Below the pieces are notes generated by a model. That model had not been told where the DNA came from and did no database searches. It saw nothing but the letters and a program-made list of their open reading frames with translations. This document shows positions 31,573 through 32,918 of a stretch of 32,918 nt of DNA, piece by piece; within the stretch, counting starts at the first letter, position 1, and each line of letters opens with the position of its first letter. Source of the DNA: Propionibacteriaceae bacterium UBA7704 (GTDB taxonomy: Bacteria > Actinomycetota > Actinomycetes > Propionibacteriales > Propionibacteriaceae); assembly GCA_002482525.1 (NCBI GenBank), contig DLGC01000025.1, positions 284-33,201 on the forward strand, read 5' to 3'. Made by a program: the position numbers and the translations under genes.

Positions 31573-32601
31573 ATGGACGACAACCCGACGCCACTGCGTC
31601 CGACCATGACCGATGTCGGACGCGCCGCAGGTGTCTCACCGACCACGGTCTCGCTGGTTCTCAATGGACGCGACGCCAAGATCAGCGCCGCAACGCGAGC
31701 GCGGGTGCTGGCTGCGGTCGAGGAACTCGGCTATCGCCCCAACCGCGCAGCCCAAGGTCTCCGTCTGGGCACCACCAGCACCATCGGATTCCTCACCGAC
31801 GAGATCGCAATCCAACCGTTCTCCGGCCCCATGATCGCCGGCATCCACGACCTGATGTGGGAGCAGGGCTCGATGCTGCTCATGGTCAACACCACCCGTA
31901 ATCCCTCACGACTGCAGGCCGCCGTCGACGATCTGCTCGACCGTCAGGTCGATGCACTGATCTTCGCCGCCATGGGTACCCGCCAGGTCGACTTTCCCCC
32001 GGTGCCCAAACATGTGCCGGCTCTGTTGGTCAACGCGTTCACCCCCGATCGCAGTCTGCCGTGCATCCTGCCCGACGAGTTGGCCGGGGGTCGTGCCGCG
32101 ATCGAGCATGTGTTGTCGCTGGGTCATCGCCATGTCGCTTTCATCGCCGGACGCGAGGCAGCCTGGGCCACGAAGATTCGGCTTCGCGGCTATTTGGAAG
32201 GCCTCGAAGCCGCCGGGCTCGATCCGGCGAAGAACCCGGTCTACTACGGCAACTACCGCATCGATTCCGGCTATGAGCTCACTATGCGCGCCATGGATGT
32301 GCCGAACCCTCCGACTGCTCTACTGCTCGGCAACGATCAGATGGCGGCCGGGGCCTACCTGGCACTGGCCCGGATGGGTCTGCGCATCCCCGATGATGTG
32401 TCGGTAGTCGGCTACGACGACGAACCACTGGCTGCCGATCTGGCGCCGGCGCTCACCACGGTGCGCATCCCCTTCTACGAGATGGGACGCATCGCCGCCC
32501 GCCACACCCTCAATCGAACCATCGATGAACTGGGCGAGCGCAGCTACGAGCCCTGCACCATCGTGCATCGCTCCTCGACCAACCCACCACCGGGCGAGTA
32601 G
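31573..32601 (+). CDS. LacI/GalR-family transcriptional regulator
   Basis: 342-residue repressor. The DNA-binding helix-turn-helix is TMTDVGRAAGVSPTTVSLVLN at 11-31, with the hinge helix ATRARVLAAVEELGYRPN near 40-57. A periplasmic-binding-protein-like domain for a sugar or nucleoside ligand follows (GFLTDEIAIQPFSGPMIAGI ... LLGNDQMAAGAYLALARMGLRIPDDVSVVGYDD). AGGA lies six bases before ATG 31573. It is last before the repeat array, and its target operon, if adjacent, lies beyond the window. Confidence 0.88.
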   Translation: MDDNPTPLRPTMTDVGRAAGVSPTTVSLVLNGRDAKISAATRARVLAAVEELGYRPNRAAQGLRLGTTSTIGFLTDEIAIQPFSGPMIAGIHDLMWEQGSMLLMVNTTRNPSRLQAAVDDLLDRQVDALIFAAMGTRQVDFPPVPKHVPALLVNAFTPDRSLPCILPDELAGGRAAIEHVLSLGHRHVAFIAGREAAWATKIRLRGYLEGLEAAGLDPAKNPVYYGNYRIDSGYELTMRAMDVPNPPTALLLGNDQMAAGAYLALARMGLRIPDDVSVVGYDDEPLAADLAPALTTVRIPFYEMGRIAARHTLNRTIDELGERSYEPCTIVHRSSTNPPPGE

Positions 32602-32918
32602 TCCACCTCGCTTGCGAGGTCTCGAGACCGACGCTACGCGTCCTCCTCAACCAGCCGGGGCCGGGAAAACCGCACGAAGTACGAGGCCACCCCCGACTTC
32701 CGGCTGGTTGAGGAGCGAACGAAGAGAGCGTCTCGAAACCCCCGAAGCAACTCCACAAACCAGCTCGCGAGGTTTCGAGACGGCCCCACGGGCCTCCTCA
32801 ACCAGCCGAGGTGAGGTACGCAGACAGGTTTCGAGACCGACGCTACGCGCCCTCCCCAACCAGCCGGGGCCGCGAAAACCACACAAAGAACGAGACCACC
32901 CCCGACTTCCGGCTGGTT
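32602..32918. repeat. Composite inverted/direct intergenic repeat array
   Basis: A gene-free stretch packed with copies of a roughly 41-bp unit starting GGTTTCGAGAC and ending CTCCTCAACCAGCCGG. Plus copies start at 32618, 32771 and 32827, a minus copy spans 32700-32740, and the start of another minus copy reaches the window end. The 93-bp segments 32617-32709 and 32826-32918 are near-identical direct repeats. The 16-bp arms 32643-32658 and 32700-32715 are perfect inverted repeats with a 41-base spacer. No open frame here looks like a protein. It could be a REP/MITE-type element. Confidence 0.8.

Noticed and set aside
32602..32918. CRISPR array
   Set aside because: Repeats are in both orientations, unevenly spaced and of variable sequence, and there are no spacers of constant length.

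Overview
The window looks like a chromosomal segment of a high-GC Gram-positive bacterium of the Actinomycetota. Evidence: GC-rich sequence, many GTG starts, a mycothiol S-conjugate amidase gene (mca; mycothiol is made only by actinobacteria), lipoprotein-type solute-binding proteins, and several genes whose -10 element lies only 6-8 bases before the start codon (leaderless style). The dispersed repeat at the right edge resembles intergenic repeats I associate with Propionibacteriaceae and relatives. That family placement is a guess.

Left third (1-9000): a polyamine uptake and catabolism locus. On the minus strand one tightly packed operon reads: a 52-codon small ORF not predicted by length, potD-like lipoprotein, potA-like ATPase, two potB/potC-like permeases, a saccharopine-dehydrogenase-family oxidoreductase, and gabT. 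It ends in a 17-bp-stem terminator. Divergently, an Lrp/AsnC regulator overlaps a class III (putrescine-type) aminotransferase by ATGA. The expected flow is polyamine import, transamination to an aminoaldehyde, oxidation elsewhere in the genome to GABA, then GabT. The oxidoreductase step has no obvious place in textbook pathways.

Middle (9000-15700): a small membrane protein, a spermidine-synthase-fold protein lacking the catalytic signature, and a second complete ABC importer operon (solute-binding lipoprotein, two permeases, ATPase) of the polyamine/iron/phosphonate type. Then a PIN-PhoH protein (PhoH2).

Next (16080-21752): three tandem secreted subtilisin-like proteases, each with two C-terminal YQWLRDG-type repeats. 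The third lacks the propeptide and has an altered His motif.

Then (21790-27604) a block whose order (short-chain prenyl transferase, TrhA/hemolysin III, YyaL thioredoxin-domain protein, flavodoxin-like protein, Mca, GreA) closely follows the Mycobacterium tuberculosis Rv1086-Rv1080c neighbourhood, where phoH2 (Rv1095) is also near. The protease trio and the flavodoxin gene are the local additions.

Right end (27606-32918): a DUF2089 zinc-ribbon/DUF4097-type pair, an AI-2E family transporter, uracil-DNA glycosylase, MsrA, a LacI-family regulator, and an intergenic array of inverted and direct repeats that runs off the window. No rRNA, tRNA, CRISPR, transposase or phage gene was seen.
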